Positions 1 to 8,049 of a stretch of 39,975 bases of DNA are shown here, in pieces (position 1 is the stretch's first letter; each line of letters begins with the position of its first letter). The DNA lies in contig NZ_KI272853.1 in NCBI RefSeq assembly GCF_000469505.1, forward strand, positions 1 through 39,975, written 5' to 3'. Source of the DNA: Leptotrichia sp. oral taxon 215 str. W9775. GTDB lineage: Bacteria; Fusobacteriota; Fusobacteriia; Fusobacteriales; Leptotrichiaceae. A program made the translations under genes and the position numbers. The notes beneath the pieces are model-generated. The model ran no database searches. It was not told the DNA's origin and saw nothing but the letters and a program-made list of their open reading frames with translations.

Positions 1-73
1 TATCTGTGACACCTACCATGTATATGGAATAAGAGCTGATATAAGGCAGAACTGCTGTGGCAGAAAGATGAAT
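1..73. other. Unassigned left edge, possibly the end of a coding region
   Basis: These 73 bases are clearly richer in GC (about 41 percent by hand count) than the restriction-modification genes that follow. The minus strand is open throughout in one frame, giving a hydrophobic stretch containing SATAVLPYISSYSIYMVG that could belong to a membrane protein. One plus frame is open as well, so the coding call is weak. The segment ends exactly where the 45-bp repeat begins. Confidence 0.2.
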
Positions 74-118
74 TGTACTGACCCAAAATCTTGGACAAAA
101 GATTGAAGGTGCAGTACA
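74..118 (+). repeat. 45-bp near-palindromic repeat, left copy (IS3-like end)
   Basis: The element starts TGTACTG and ends CAGTACA. Its outer left half (TGTACTGACCCAAAATC, then TTGGACA) resembles the terminal inverted repeat of IS3-family elements of the IS150 group, as I remember them. A second copy lies inverted at 5383-5427. The two differ by about three substitutions and one indel over 45 bases. The copy sits about 110 bp beyond the mod stop codon and could also act as a terminator hairpin. Confidence 0.7.
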
Positions 119-228
119 AATGCTGTTTTTTTTATCTTTAAATTTAGCTAATAAATATTATTTTGTTTTATTTATCAACATTAATAATTCTATTTCTTTT
201 AGATATCTGCATAGGAACTAATTTTATT

Positions 229-2055
229 TTATATTACATTAAATATAATTTCATCTCCTGAAATATTCCTTATTTTAATTCTAAGTGGTCTTTTTAGAAA
301 TTTAATTTTCCCATCCCAAAATTTTTTAGTTTTTATACCATTTTCTATAGTATAGCCTAATTTATTTATTTTTATTTCCTCATCACTATGCCAAATACCT
401 TTGTCTGATGTACAATCTAATGACACCATTTCTATCAATTCAAGTCCCTCTTCACTAATCTCAATGAATTTAGTTTTTCCACCTTTCACTATGAATTGGG
501 CTTTCATTTTTTCATTATATTCATTTATTTTTCTTATTATTCTATCACTAACAAAACTATCTATAACAATTTCATTATTTAAAATACGATATTCTAATAC
601 ATCATCTACAACTGTTTCTGATAGTATTTCTTTTAAATCTCTTAGTTCTATTTCAATTTCTCTACCTAAATTTTCTTTAATAAAATCATTTATTTCTTTT
701 TTATCTATTATATCTATATAATAAATAATTACCTTTTTTATTTCATCAGGAAGTTCAGGTATTGCTAAATTAATTACTTTATTGATTAAAACTATATCAA
801 GAAGTTTTGTACTAGAATCCATAAGATTAGGGACATACACAGGGACTAAGCCTAATTTACTATCATTTATTGCTCCTTCCCAAAATTCAGATACTGAATC
901 TTCATTTTTTAATCCAGGAATAAGAGATTTAATTTTATCCATTGTTTGAATAGGATTTCTATATAGATTCACTCCATCTTTTATATCCATAATTTTAAAT
1001 GAGGCACCAGTTTCTTTTAATCTATCTCTTGTTGTTTCAATAGAATTTATACCTATATCACAATGAATAAATTTTCTTCCTAAATCATTAGCAACTTTTG
1101 CTGTTACTCCTGATCCTCCAAAAAAGTCAGCTACAATCATATTTTTATTTGAAGAAGCTTTTATTATTCTTTCCAATAATGCTTCTGGTTTTTGAGTTGA
1201 ATAATCCACTTTTTCCATTGCCATTCCATTTATAGTTGCTATGTACCAAACATCTGTAGGAAGTGCTTTTTCCTGATCACCTCTTCCTTTATTTCTATCA
1301 GTAATCATTGCTCCTTTATATTTTAAACGATTTTTTGTTTTTTCTGAAATTATTCTTTCTTCTAACACTTCATTTGCATTAAAATAAAATTTTTCAGATT
1401 TTGAATACATGTATAATGTATCATGTTTTTTATTCCATTGAGTTTCTATACGACTTCCCCAACTATAATGCCATATTATTTCATTTTTAAAATTATCTTC
1501 TCCAAAAATTTCGTCCATTAATATTTTTACATAATGACATATATGCCAATCTAAATGAACGTATATAGAAGCTATTTCTGACATTATAGATTTAATAGCC
1601 ATAAGATTTTCATACATCCAGTTTAAGTATGCTTCCTTATTCCATATATCACCATACATTTTTTCTTCAAATGTTTTCAAATCTTCTATTTCAAGTTTTT
1701 CTTCAGCTTTTTTTATTGTTTCCTCTATCCTAGGATTTCTTCTTATATAAACAGTTTTTGCGTAGTCAGCTCCACTGGCAAAAGGAGGATCTATATAGAC
1801 TAAATCAACTTTTATATTATTCTCCTTTAAATATGCACAGGCAGATATACATTCTCCACGAATAACAAGATTATCACTTTCTTTTCCAACTATTTCAGTG
1901 ACTTCTGTTTCATATAAAGGAAGCCCTCTTTCTATTCTTTCTTTTACTTCATTGTTATCTGCATATTTTAATATTCTTTTTGTTCTGACAAAATTGTCTA
2001 AAAGTGCCTGTCCCTGTATAGCATCTTTAAAATAAGGAATATATTTTATAGCCAT
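229..2055 (-). CDS. mod: Type III restriction-modification system, DNA methyltransferase subunit (Mod)
   Basis: This is a 608-aa beta-class amino-methyltransferase, expected to methylate adenine in the recognition site and to provide target recognition for the Res partner. Motif IV is DPPF at residues 89-92, followed by SGADY as in many type III Mod proteins, although DPPY is the commoner form. A target-recognition and linker region follows. Motif X is at about 285-298 (STQKPEALLERII), and the AdoMet-binding motif I is DFFGGSGVT at 310-318. The order IV, then X and I defines the beta class. The C-terminal 270 residues are unlike known catalytic motifs and probably serve in Res binding or DNA recognition. 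The start is ATG with AGGAGG about eight bases upstream. That start overlaps the res stop by one base (TAATG), so the two are translationally coupled. No long simple repeat suggestive of phase variation was seen. Confidence 0.9.
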   Translation of the reverse strand: MAIKYIPYFKDAIQGQALLDNFVRTKRILKYADNNEVKERIERGLPLYETEVTEIVGKESDNLVIRGECISACAYLKENNIKVDLVYIDPPFASGADYAKTVYIRRNPRIEETIKKAEEKLEIEDLKTFEEKMYGDIWNKEAYLNWMYENLMAIKSIMSEIASIYVHLDWHICHYVKILMDEIFGEDNFKNEIIWHYSWGSRIETQWNKKHDTLYMYSKSEKFYFNANEVLEERIISEKTKNRLKYKGAMITDRNKGRGDQEKALPTDVWYIATINGMAMEKVDYSTQKPEALLERIIKASSNKNMIVADFFGGSGVTAKVANDLGRKFIHCDIGINSIETTRDRLKETGASFKIMDIKDGVNLYRNPIQTMDKIKSLIPGLKNEDSVSEFWEGAINDSKLGLVPVYVPNLMDSSTKLLDIVLINKVINLAIPELPDEIKKVIIYYIDIIDKKEINDFIKENLGREIEIELRDLKEILSETVVDDVLEYRILNNEIVIDSFVSDRIIRKINEYNEKMKAQFIVKGGKTKFIEISEEGLELIEMVSLDCTSDKGIWHSDEEIKINKLGYTIENGIKTKKFWDGKIKFLKRPLRIKIRNISGDEIIFNVI

Positions 2056-4901
2056 TATTTTTCCTCCTTAAAGAAATTTTTAATTTTTTCATTTAATTTC
2101 TCTATAATATCATTATCTGTATCTTCTATATATAAATAATCAAATTTTGAATATCCATATTTTCCATTGTTAAATTTTATAAATTCATTCTCCACATAGC
2201 TTCTTTTATCTAAGAATTCCTGTTGAGCAGAAAAACCTTTTCCTTTTGTTTCAACTATAAGAACTTTGTTTATCATATTTTTTTCTCTTTTGATAATTAA
2301 AAAGTCAGGAGTATATAATCCAATTTTTTTTATTCTTTCTTTTTCTTTCTTATAACATTCTATCCTAAATGAAGCTATATTTCTATCACCATTATAATAA
2401 ACTTCTAAATTATCAGAAATAAAATTTCCCATAGACAATATCTTTTCTAAAATCTCTTTTTCAAAAGAACTTTGAGTAAAAACATAAGGTATATAATGAA
2501 AAGTTTTATCTTTTGTTCTTAATTCTTTTACATCTTCATCACTTAAATAGTTTAAATACTCAGGTGTTTTTAATAATTTTAAAAGTTCTTCTTTACTTAA
2601 TTCATCAAGGTTAATATCTTTATTCCCTTTATCCTTATCTAATATTTTTTCAGTTACAATATCTGAAGGATATTGTAACTTTTTATCTTCACATTTAATT
2701 GTAGGCAGTTCTGTTATTGATAAAATAGAAGCATTTTCAGGGATTTCTTCCCTTAAAATCTTTAAACTTCTTTTATTATAAAATGCTTCTCTTATTAGTT
2801 TATTTATTAAGCTATGATTATATATGTTATTTAAAATATTTTCATTTACTGTTATTTTTTCATAAATTTCTTTTAAGTCCTTGTCATATTCTCTCAACTT
2901 TTTTAATGTTATAAATCCAAAACTTTCTTTTGAAATATTTAATAACCATGAAGTATAGGTTACTTTTTCTCCATAAATAATACTATTTATATTTCTTTCA
3001 ATAACTTCCCCTTTTAAATTTATTTCTTTAATTATTACATCTTCTTTTATTTGTTTAGATAAAAGTAAATTTTGTAAATTTTTAACTATATCTATTTTTT
3101 CTTCAATTTCTTCAGTATACTTTATATTTAATTTATAATACTCTATATTTGGAATATTCAAATATTCCATTCTGCTATATCTGTTGATAATATCTTCAGT
3201 TTTTGTTCCATTTTGAAAATCCTGTAATGTTGCATTTTGAGTTTTATTTAATTGAGATGATAAAAGTTTTTCATTCTCTTTATTCAAATATATAATTGCT
3301 GTTTCTTTTTCTCCTCTTATTACCTGTCTTAAACATCTACAAGACGTTTGTAATACCATTTTTGTGGGACAGTCTCCTTTTTGAGATAATATTACTCCTG
3401 TCAATGAACTACAATCCCAACCTTCTTTTCCTATTCCAACAAGTAGTATAATTCTTTTTTTAGAAAGGGATGTATTTAATGATAAAAACTCTAATTCATT
3501 TTCTTTAGGTAATGAATATTTTTTATTTCCTCCATGATATTTTAATATTACTTCATTAGGATTTAGTCCTTTTTTTGCTACGAACTCAGATACAAAAGGA
3601 TAGATATTTTCTTCCAAATTTTCAATATTCCCACAATAAATTGCTACCTTACTTACAATATCCTTATAATAAGTATTTTCATATTTTTCAAAAAATTTTA
3701 TAAGTCCCTCTTTTACTATATTTAAAGGATTATTATCACTTGAAGAATATATTTTTGGTTTCTTTAAAAAATTATTTATTCCATTAGTTAAAGGATAATG
3801 ATAAACTGTATTTGTCATATCAGTACTCTTAATTGTAATTATATTTTCTTTTGTAAATTTAGATTTTATTTCAAAAATTTCTGCTTTTTCATAATAAGGA
3901 GTTCCTGAAAATCCTACTACTTCGTTTATATTTCCTTTGTTATACCATTCTTTAATAACTTTATTTAACTTTATATCTTCTGAAGCTGTATGATGAACTT
4001 CATCTATAAAAATTGCTTTATTAGGAATTTTTCCTATTGTTTCTCTTAATTCATTTGCAGCCTTGGTCTCATTATCTAATTGTATTAATTTAGGCATATC
4101 ATTTTTTTCTATTTTATTTAAAATAACTTTTTCAGCATTTGTTAAAAATACAACACCTAACATATCTTCATAAGGTTGATACGCTGCTATTTTGGCAACA
4201 TTTGGATTTTTAATTTTATTACTTTTATTTTCTGTTTTTATTGCATCAAGTATTTCAAATTTTAATTTAGATTTTAAAGTACTTGCAATAGGTTCTGGAA
4301 ATATCCAACTTACATCAAAATCTTTTATTTTCTTTAAACTTGGCATAATAGAACTTTTTAATCCTGATGGAACAAGTATTATAAAATTGTGAGCAAAAGA
4401 TTTATTAGTTGGTTCATTTAATGCAAAATATAAGTCTAAATAAATAAAAGCTGACATTAAATATGTTTTTCCTGCCCCCATTGGTAGGGAATAAATATAA
4501 TTTGCATAAGAAATATTATTAAAAAAACTATTAAAAACCTCTTCAAAATCAATTTCTTTATAATTTTCTTCTATTCTTTTTTTTAAACTATCATAATTTT
4601 TATCTGTTAAAGTTAGTTCATATAATTGTCTTGCAGCAGAATTTTTTTTTAAAAAATCACCTAAATTTTTAGATACTAAATCATCTAAATCTATATTTTC
4701 TAAAAAATATCCTTTACAAAATAATTCCACAAGAGATTTATTTTTACAGTATATTTTAAAAAACAAATATAATTTTATAGCCTCTATTTGAGCATCTCTT
4801 AAATTTCTTTTGTTAATTATATATTTTATAATATTTTTAATTTTACATTCACTGGATTGGTGCCATTCATTAGCTTTTTTAAGAATAATTTTATAAAACA
4901 T
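2055..4901 (-). CDS. res: Type III restriction enzyme, helicase-nuclease subunit (Res)
   Basis: This 948-aa protein combines a superfamily 2 helicase-type ATPase with a C-terminal nuclease. Visible motifs are Walker A MGAGKT (141-146), a DEAH-like DEVHH box (300-304), motif III SGTP (332-335), the EGWD signature typical of type III Res proteins, and a motif VI-like QTSCRCLRQVIRG segment. The nuclease is a PD-(D/E)xK fold: PDF with D866, then VETKGKG with E884 and K886. All catalytic residues appear intact, so the enzyme should be active with Mod. It would translocate along DNA and cleave near unmethylated sites. The ATG start has GAGGAAA upstream. Being first in the pair, res is translated before mod. 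It is the most AT-rich long gene in the left half, which fits horizontal acquisition. Confidence 0.92.
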   Translation of the reverse strand: MFYKIILKKANEWHQSSECKIKNIIKYIINKRNLRDAQIEAIKLYLFFKIYCKNKSLVELFCKGYFLENIDLDDLVSKNLGDFLKKNSAARQLYELTLTDKNYDSLKKRIEENYKEIDFEEVFNSFFNNISYANYIYSLPMGAGKTYLMSAFIYLDLYFALNEPTNKSFAHNFIILVPSGLKSSIMPSLKKIKDFDVSWIFPEPIASTLKSKLKFEILDAIKTENKSNKIKNPNVAKIAAYQPYEDMLGVVFLTNAEKVILNKIEKNDMPKLIQLDNETKAANELRETIGKIPNKAIFIDEVHHTASEDIKLNKVIKEWYNKGNINEVVGFSGTPYYEKAEIFEIKSKFTKENIITIKSTDMTNTVYHYPLTNGINNFLKKPKIYSSSDNNPLNIVKEGLIKFFEKYENTYYKDIVSKVAIYCGNIENLEENIYPFVSEFVAKKGLNPNEVILKYHGGNKKYSLPKENELEFLSLNTSLSKKRIILLVGIGKEGWDCSSLTGVILSQKGDCPTKMVLQTSCRCLRQVIRGEKETAIIYLNKENEKLLSSQLNKTQNATLQDFQNGTKTEDIINRYSRMEYLNIPNIEYYKLNIKYTEEIEEKIDIVKNLQNLLLSKQIKEDVIIKEINLKGEVIERNINSIIYGEKVTYTSWLLNISKESFGFITLKKLREYDKDLKEIYEKITVNENILNNIYNHSLINKLIREAFYNKRSLKILREEIPENASILSITELPTIKCEDKKLQYPSDIVTEKILDKDKGNKDINLDELSKEELLKLLKTPEYLNYLSDEDVKELRTKDKTFHYIPYVFTQSSFEKEILEKILSMGNFISDNLEVYYNGDRNIASFRIECYKKEKERIKKIGLYTPDFLIIKREKNMINKVLIVETKGKGFSAQQEFLDKRSYVENEFIKFNNGKYGYSKFDYLYIEDTDNDIIEKLNEKIKNFFKEEK

Positions 4902-5022
4902 ATATTTTCCTCATTTCTATCATATCATCATATTAATTCTTTATATTTATTTATTAATTTTTTTATATTAGTTCTTTCTATTTTTAATTTTTTTCAATTA
5001 CACTTATAACCTTATTTCCTTT

Positions 5023-5298
5023 TTAAATTATAATATACTTTTCTTTAATATTATTAAAACTATCAATAAAATTATCTTTTTTAAGTTCTTGTATCATTTT
5101 ATTAGTTTTATTTTTAGAAAAATATAAATATCTTGTTGTGATAATACAATATATTTTATATTTTTTTACTTCTCTCTGATTATCACATAAACATTTCATT
5201 ATTCTACATTTATCATTTGCAAAATCAACTAAATTAAACAATATAAACACTTTTTTTCTTTTTGTTAGAGTATAACATATTAAATAAGTTTTGTCCAT
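5023..5298 (-). CDS. Small hypothetical protein upstream of res (doubtful)
   Basis: An open frame of about 91 codons runs from an ATG at 5298; a GTG at 5364 would extend it to 113 residues. The shorter product begins MDKTYLICYTLTKRKK, has a hydrophobic strand-like patch (VFILFNLVDF), a Cys-rich middle (CRIMKCLCDN) and a Lys-rich end. Neither start has a good ribosome binding site, and the sequence is extremely AT-rich. I recognise no family. It lies inside the segment bounded by the 45-bp repeats and reads in the same direction as res, so it could be a small accessory or control protein, a decayed gene, or chance. Confidence 0.33.
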   Translation of the reverse strand: MDKTYLICYTLTKRKKVFILFNLVDFANDKCRIMKCLCDNQREVKKYKIYCIITTRYLYFSKNKTNKMIQELKKDNFIDSFNNIKEKYIII

Positions 5299-5382
5299 TA
5301 TAGATACTATAATACTGTATTTAGTAAAAATATTATTTAAACAAAAAATAAAAAATAAGGCCACCTAAAAAATAATATAAAT

Positions 5383-5427
5383 ATACTGCACCTTCAACCT
5401 TGTGTCCAAGATTTTGGGTGCAGTACA
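5383..5427 (-). repeat. 45-bp near-palindromic repeat, right inverted copy (IS3-like end)
   Basis: Read on the minus strand this begins TGTACTGCACCCAAAATC and then TTGGACA, matching the left copy at 74-118. It contains a perfect 9-bp stem, TACTGCACC paired with GGTGCAGTA, plus an inner CTTG/CAAG pair, and T runs flank it. It lies 19 bases past the aldehyde dehydrogenase stop codon, so a terminator role for that gene is possible besides its likely origin as an insertion sequence end. Confidence 0.7.
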
Positions 5428-5446
5428 TTTTTTTATTTTTTATTAA

Positions 5447-6931
5447 CTACTCTGTTTCATAGAATCCAGATGGTTTTTCGTTTAAGTTTATAAGAATATT
5501 TTTCATTTGAGTGTAGTGTTCTAATATAACTTTGTGAGTTTCACGTCCTATTCCTGACTGTTTATATCCTCCAAAAGGTGCTCCAGCAGGGAACTGGTTA
5601 TATGTATTTACCCACACACGTCCTGTTTCAATTCCTCTTGAAACACGAATTGCACGGTTAAGGTCACGAGTAAATACTCCTCCTCCAAGACCATATATAC
5701 TGTCATTTGCAGCTTTTATAACTTCTTCTTCAGTATGGAATTTTTCCACTACTACTACAGGACCAAATATTTCTTCCTGTGCAATTCTCATATCATTTGT
5801 TACATCTGCAAAAATTGTTGGTCTTACAAAGAATCCATTTTTAAGTTCTCCATCTTCTATTCTTGTTCCACCTGTAACTAAACGTGCACCTTCCTGTTTT
5901 CCAATTTCTACGTAATTAAGCACATCTTTCAGATGTCTTTCATATATTAATGATCCCATTTGTGTAGAAGGATCCAAAGGATTTCCTACTTTTACCTTTT
6001 CAAATACATTTTTTAATCTTTCAACAAATTTATCATAAATTGTGTCCTGAACAAATATACGTGAACCTGCAGAACATACTTGTCCTTGATTGAACAGTAT
6101 TCCTAACTGTGCTCCATCCATTGCCATATCCATGTCACAGTCTTCAAAGAATATATTAGCAGATTTTCCTCCAAGTTCCAATGTTGCCGGAATCATTAAC
6201 GAACATGCCGCTGAGTATACATCCTGTCCTACTGCTGTTGAACCTGTAAATGCAAGTTTTTTAAATCCTTTATGTTTCAACATGTAGCTTCCTGATTTTG
6301 ATCCACTTCCTGTAACAACATTTATTACTCCTTTTGGAACTACATCTGCTATAAGTCTCATTAATTCAAGTACTGAAAGCGATGTGTGACTCGATGGTTT
6401 TAATACTACTGTACATCCTGCTGCAAGAGCTGGAGCAAGTTTCCACGCAGCCATAAGGAATGGAAAATTCCAAGGTATAATCTGCCCTACTACTCCTATT
6501 GGTTCTCTCAATATTAGGTTTAATGTATTTTCATCAAGCATTTTTGAAGTTCCTTCTTCACTTCTTATTGCTCCTGCAAAATATCTGAAGTGATCTGCTC
6601 CTAATGGAATATCAGCAAATGAAGTTTCTCTTATTGGCTTTCCGTTATCCATGCTTTCTACTGCTGCTAAAAAATCTTTGTTTTTATCAATTATATCTGC
6701 AATTTTTAATAATACGTCCTGACGTTCAATTGGAGATGTCTTTTTCCAACTTTCAAATGCTTTTTCTGCTGCTTTTACTGCCGCATCAACATCTTCAGCA
6801 GTTGCTTCTGATATAGCTGCTAATTCTTCACCTGTTGAAGGACTATATGCCTTTAATGTACCTCCATCTGAAGAAGGTACCCATTTTCCGTCAATAAATA
6901 AATCATATTTTTTCTGTAATTCTACCGCCAT
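5447..6931 (-). CDS. NAD-dependent aldehyde dehydrogenase (acetaldehyde-type)
   Basis: This 494-aa protein is full length for the aldehyde dehydrogenase superfamily, which oxidises aldehydes to carboxylates with NAD(P). Signatures in order are IPWNFP (152-157), a cofactor-binding FTGST (228-232), the general-base glutamate E252 in LELGGKS, the catalytic cysteine C286 in NQGQVCSAG, and EEIFGPV near the C-terminus. Overall it looks most like the AldB/ExaC group acting on acetaldehyde and other short aliphatic aldehydes, but substrate cannot be fixed from sequence alone. The ATG start has GAGAGG about ten bases upstream. The gene stands alone, with its own promoter at 6974-7001 and a possible terminator hairpin at 5383-5427. 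It is richer in GC than the restriction genes beside it. Confidence 0.92.
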   Translation of the reverse strand: MAVELQKKYDLFIDGKWVPSSDGGTLKAYSPSTGEELAAISEATAEDVDAAVKAAEKAFESWKKTSPIERQDVLLKIADIIDKNKDFLAAVESMDNGKPIRETSFADIPLGADHFRYFAGAIRSEEGTSKMLDENTLNLILREPIGVVGQIIPWNFPFLMAAWKLAPALAAGCTVVLKPSSHTSLSVLELMRLIADVVPKGVINVVTGSGSKSGSYMLKHKGFKKLAFTGSTAVGQDVYSAACSLMIPATLELGGKSANIFFEDCDMDMAMDGAQLGILFNQGQVCSAGSRIFVQDTIYDKFVERLKNVFEKVKVGNPLDPSTQMGSLIYERHLKDVLNYVEIGKQEGARLVTGGTRIEDGELKNGFFVRPTIFADVTNDMRIAQEEIFGPVVVVEKFHTEEEVIKAANDSIYGLGGGVFTRDLNRAIRVSRGIETGRVWVNTYNQFPAGAPFGGYKQSGIGRETHKVILEHYTQMKNILINLNEKPSGFYETE

Positions 6932-6973
6932 TTAAATCATCCTCTCATTTTTATTTTAACATACACATATTAT

Positions 6974-7001
6974 AGTATATCCCGATTTTTAAAAAATTCA
7001 A
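6974..7001 (-). promoter_or_regulatory. Sigma-70-type promoter for the aldehyde dehydrogenase gene
   Basis: On the minus strand TTGAAT (6996-7001) and TATACT (6974-6979) are 16 bases apart, giving a leader of about 35 bases before the ATG at 6931. Confidence 0.5.
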
Positions 7002-7082
7002 GTCCTTTGTCTAAAAAAATGTTTATGTGAAAATTATTTCTTTTTCAAACCTTTTAGAATAGGCAAAAAAGGTAAAATATTA

Positions 7083-7144
7083 TTAATTGGAATAATTTTA
7101 AAATTGCTTATATTTTACATTTATTGTATAATTATTCCAATTAA
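7083..7144 (+). promoter_or_regulatory. Promoter enclosed by a perfect 15-bp inverted repeat
   Basis: A strong promoter, TTGCTT (7104-7109), 17 bases, TATAAT (7127-7132), precedes the unknown gene at 7148. A perfect inverted repeat brackets it: TTAATTGGAATAATT (7083-7097) and its reverse complement (7130-7144). The right arm covers the end of the -10 box and the expected transcription start, and the left arm lies just upstream of -35. This is the layout of a repressor that bridges two operators, though a binding protein is not identifiable here. Confidence 0.6.
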
Positions 7145-7147
7145 ATA

Positions 7148-7879
7148 ATGGAATATGGAGATGAATTTAAATTTATGAGTAATGGAGTTTATTCTGATGA
7201 ATATAAATTACGTGTAAAAGAAGCAGCAAAACTGTTCAAAGAAGAAAATCTGGGAAATAGTGAATTTATAACTTTTAAAGGAATATCAGGAAAATATATC
7301 CTTCAAATTGATAGCTTCTCTGAAAATACAGAAGAATGTAGTTATAGCGGAAGTAAATGCTCTTTTTTAGTGAATGGAGCTGTTATAAAAACCTGGTACT
7401 GCATTGATGATTCTGCTTCTTTTTATGAACTGATTACACATAAAAATGGTAGAGAATACTTACTTTTTAGACAGGATTTATATGGTTATAGTGTATTGGA
7501 TATTAAAAATACTAAAATAATTCAATTTTTTCCAGAGTGTTCCCTTAATGGAAAAGAAACTTTTATATGGACTGAAGTACATTACAGCCCAACAAATAAT
7601 ATATTGGCAGTTTTTGGATGTTACTGGGCTTGCCCTTACAGTGTTCAGTTATTTAACTTTGATGACCCTCTAAATGAATCACCAAGATTTATTGATATTT
7701 TATCCTGTATTGATGAAAGTTACGATATATACGATGATATTGAATTTTTAAAATGGGAAAATGGTGATTTACATTTGAAAGTTTTTCTAATAGAAAATAG
7801 GAAATATACTGAACTAGTTATACCCCATGAAAAGTATTTAAATTGGCTTTCTGATGATAATACTGCCAAATATTTATAA
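7148..7879 (+). CDS. Conserved-looking protein of unknown function
   Basis: This is a 243-aa soluble, acidic, aromatic-rich protein with no signal peptide and no membrane segment. It is rich in Cys (ECSYSGSKCSF, GCYWACPYS) and its middle reads as repeated short beta strands (LLFRQDLYGYSVLDIKN, NNILAVFGCYWACP), suggesting a mostly beta fold, perhaps propeller-like. I do not recognise the family. With the promoter at 7104-7132 the mRNA would start about nine bases before the first ATG, giving an almost leaderless message. A second ATG at 7175 has GGAGAT about 12 bases upstream and could be the true start. It stands alone and is followed immediately by a palindromic repeat. Confidence 0.75.
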   Translation: MEYGDEFKFMSNGVYSDEYKLRVKEAAKLFKEENLGNSEFITFKGISGKYILQIDSFSENTEECSYSGSKCSFLVNGAVIKTWYCIDDSASFYELITHKNGREYLLFRQDLYGYSVLDIKNTKIIQFFPECSLNGKETFIWTEVHYSPTNNILAVFGCYWACPYSVQLFNFDDPLNESPRFIDILSCIDESYDIYDDIEFLKWENGDLHLKVFLIENRKYTELVIPHEKYLNWLSDDNTAKYL

Positions 7880-7880
7880 A

Positions 7881-8041
7881 AAAACTACATTTTTTCATTT
7901 ACTAAAATTTTACTCATATAAAACAGTCATTCATTAAGGAAAAGTCAAAAACTTTCCTAGAGGCTTAAGCAGTTGACTTTTCCTAATTTCATTTTCTATT
8001 TTACATTATAAAATTTTAAGTAATTCCAAAATATAGTTCTC
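7881..8041 (+). repeat. Dispersed palindromic element of about 160 bp, copy 1 (MITE-like)
   Basis: It begins AAAACTACATTTTTTC two bases after the upstream stop codon and ends AAAATATAGTTCT. Internally AGGAAAAGTCAA pairs with TTGACTTTTCCT. It aligns over its full length with the copy at 13015-13175 and, less closely, with the reverse complement of 33622-33763. It fills the gap between convergent genes and could act as a bidirectional terminator. Confidence 0.8.
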
Positions 8042-8049
8042 ACATTTTT

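Larger units (their letters stand above)
74..5427. mobile_element. Candidate transposase-less cassette carrying a type III RM system
   Basis: Two 45-bp repeats in inverted orientation bound a 5354-bp segment. It holds mod, res and at most one small hypothetical ORF. The outer ends are arranged like the left and right ends of an IS3-family element (TGTACTG pointing inward), but no DDE transposase is present. The enclosed DNA is visibly more AT-rich than the neighbouring aldehyde dehydrogenase gene. The bases just outside (AAT on the left, TTT on the right) show no target-site duplication. That leaves two other readings: an old insertion, or two unrelated copies of a dispersed hairpin. It resembles the reported idea of mobile insertion cassettes; mobility here is an inference. 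Confidence 0.35.

Noticed and set aside
1..73. Transposase end belonging to an IS3 element left of the 45-bp repeat
   Set aside because: The repeat points inward to the right, and none of the frames in 1-73 resembles the C-terminus of an IS3-type transposase.
229..2055. Phase-variable mod gene
   Set aside because: Type III mod genes often carry long simple repeats, but only short A or T runs normal for this base composition are present.
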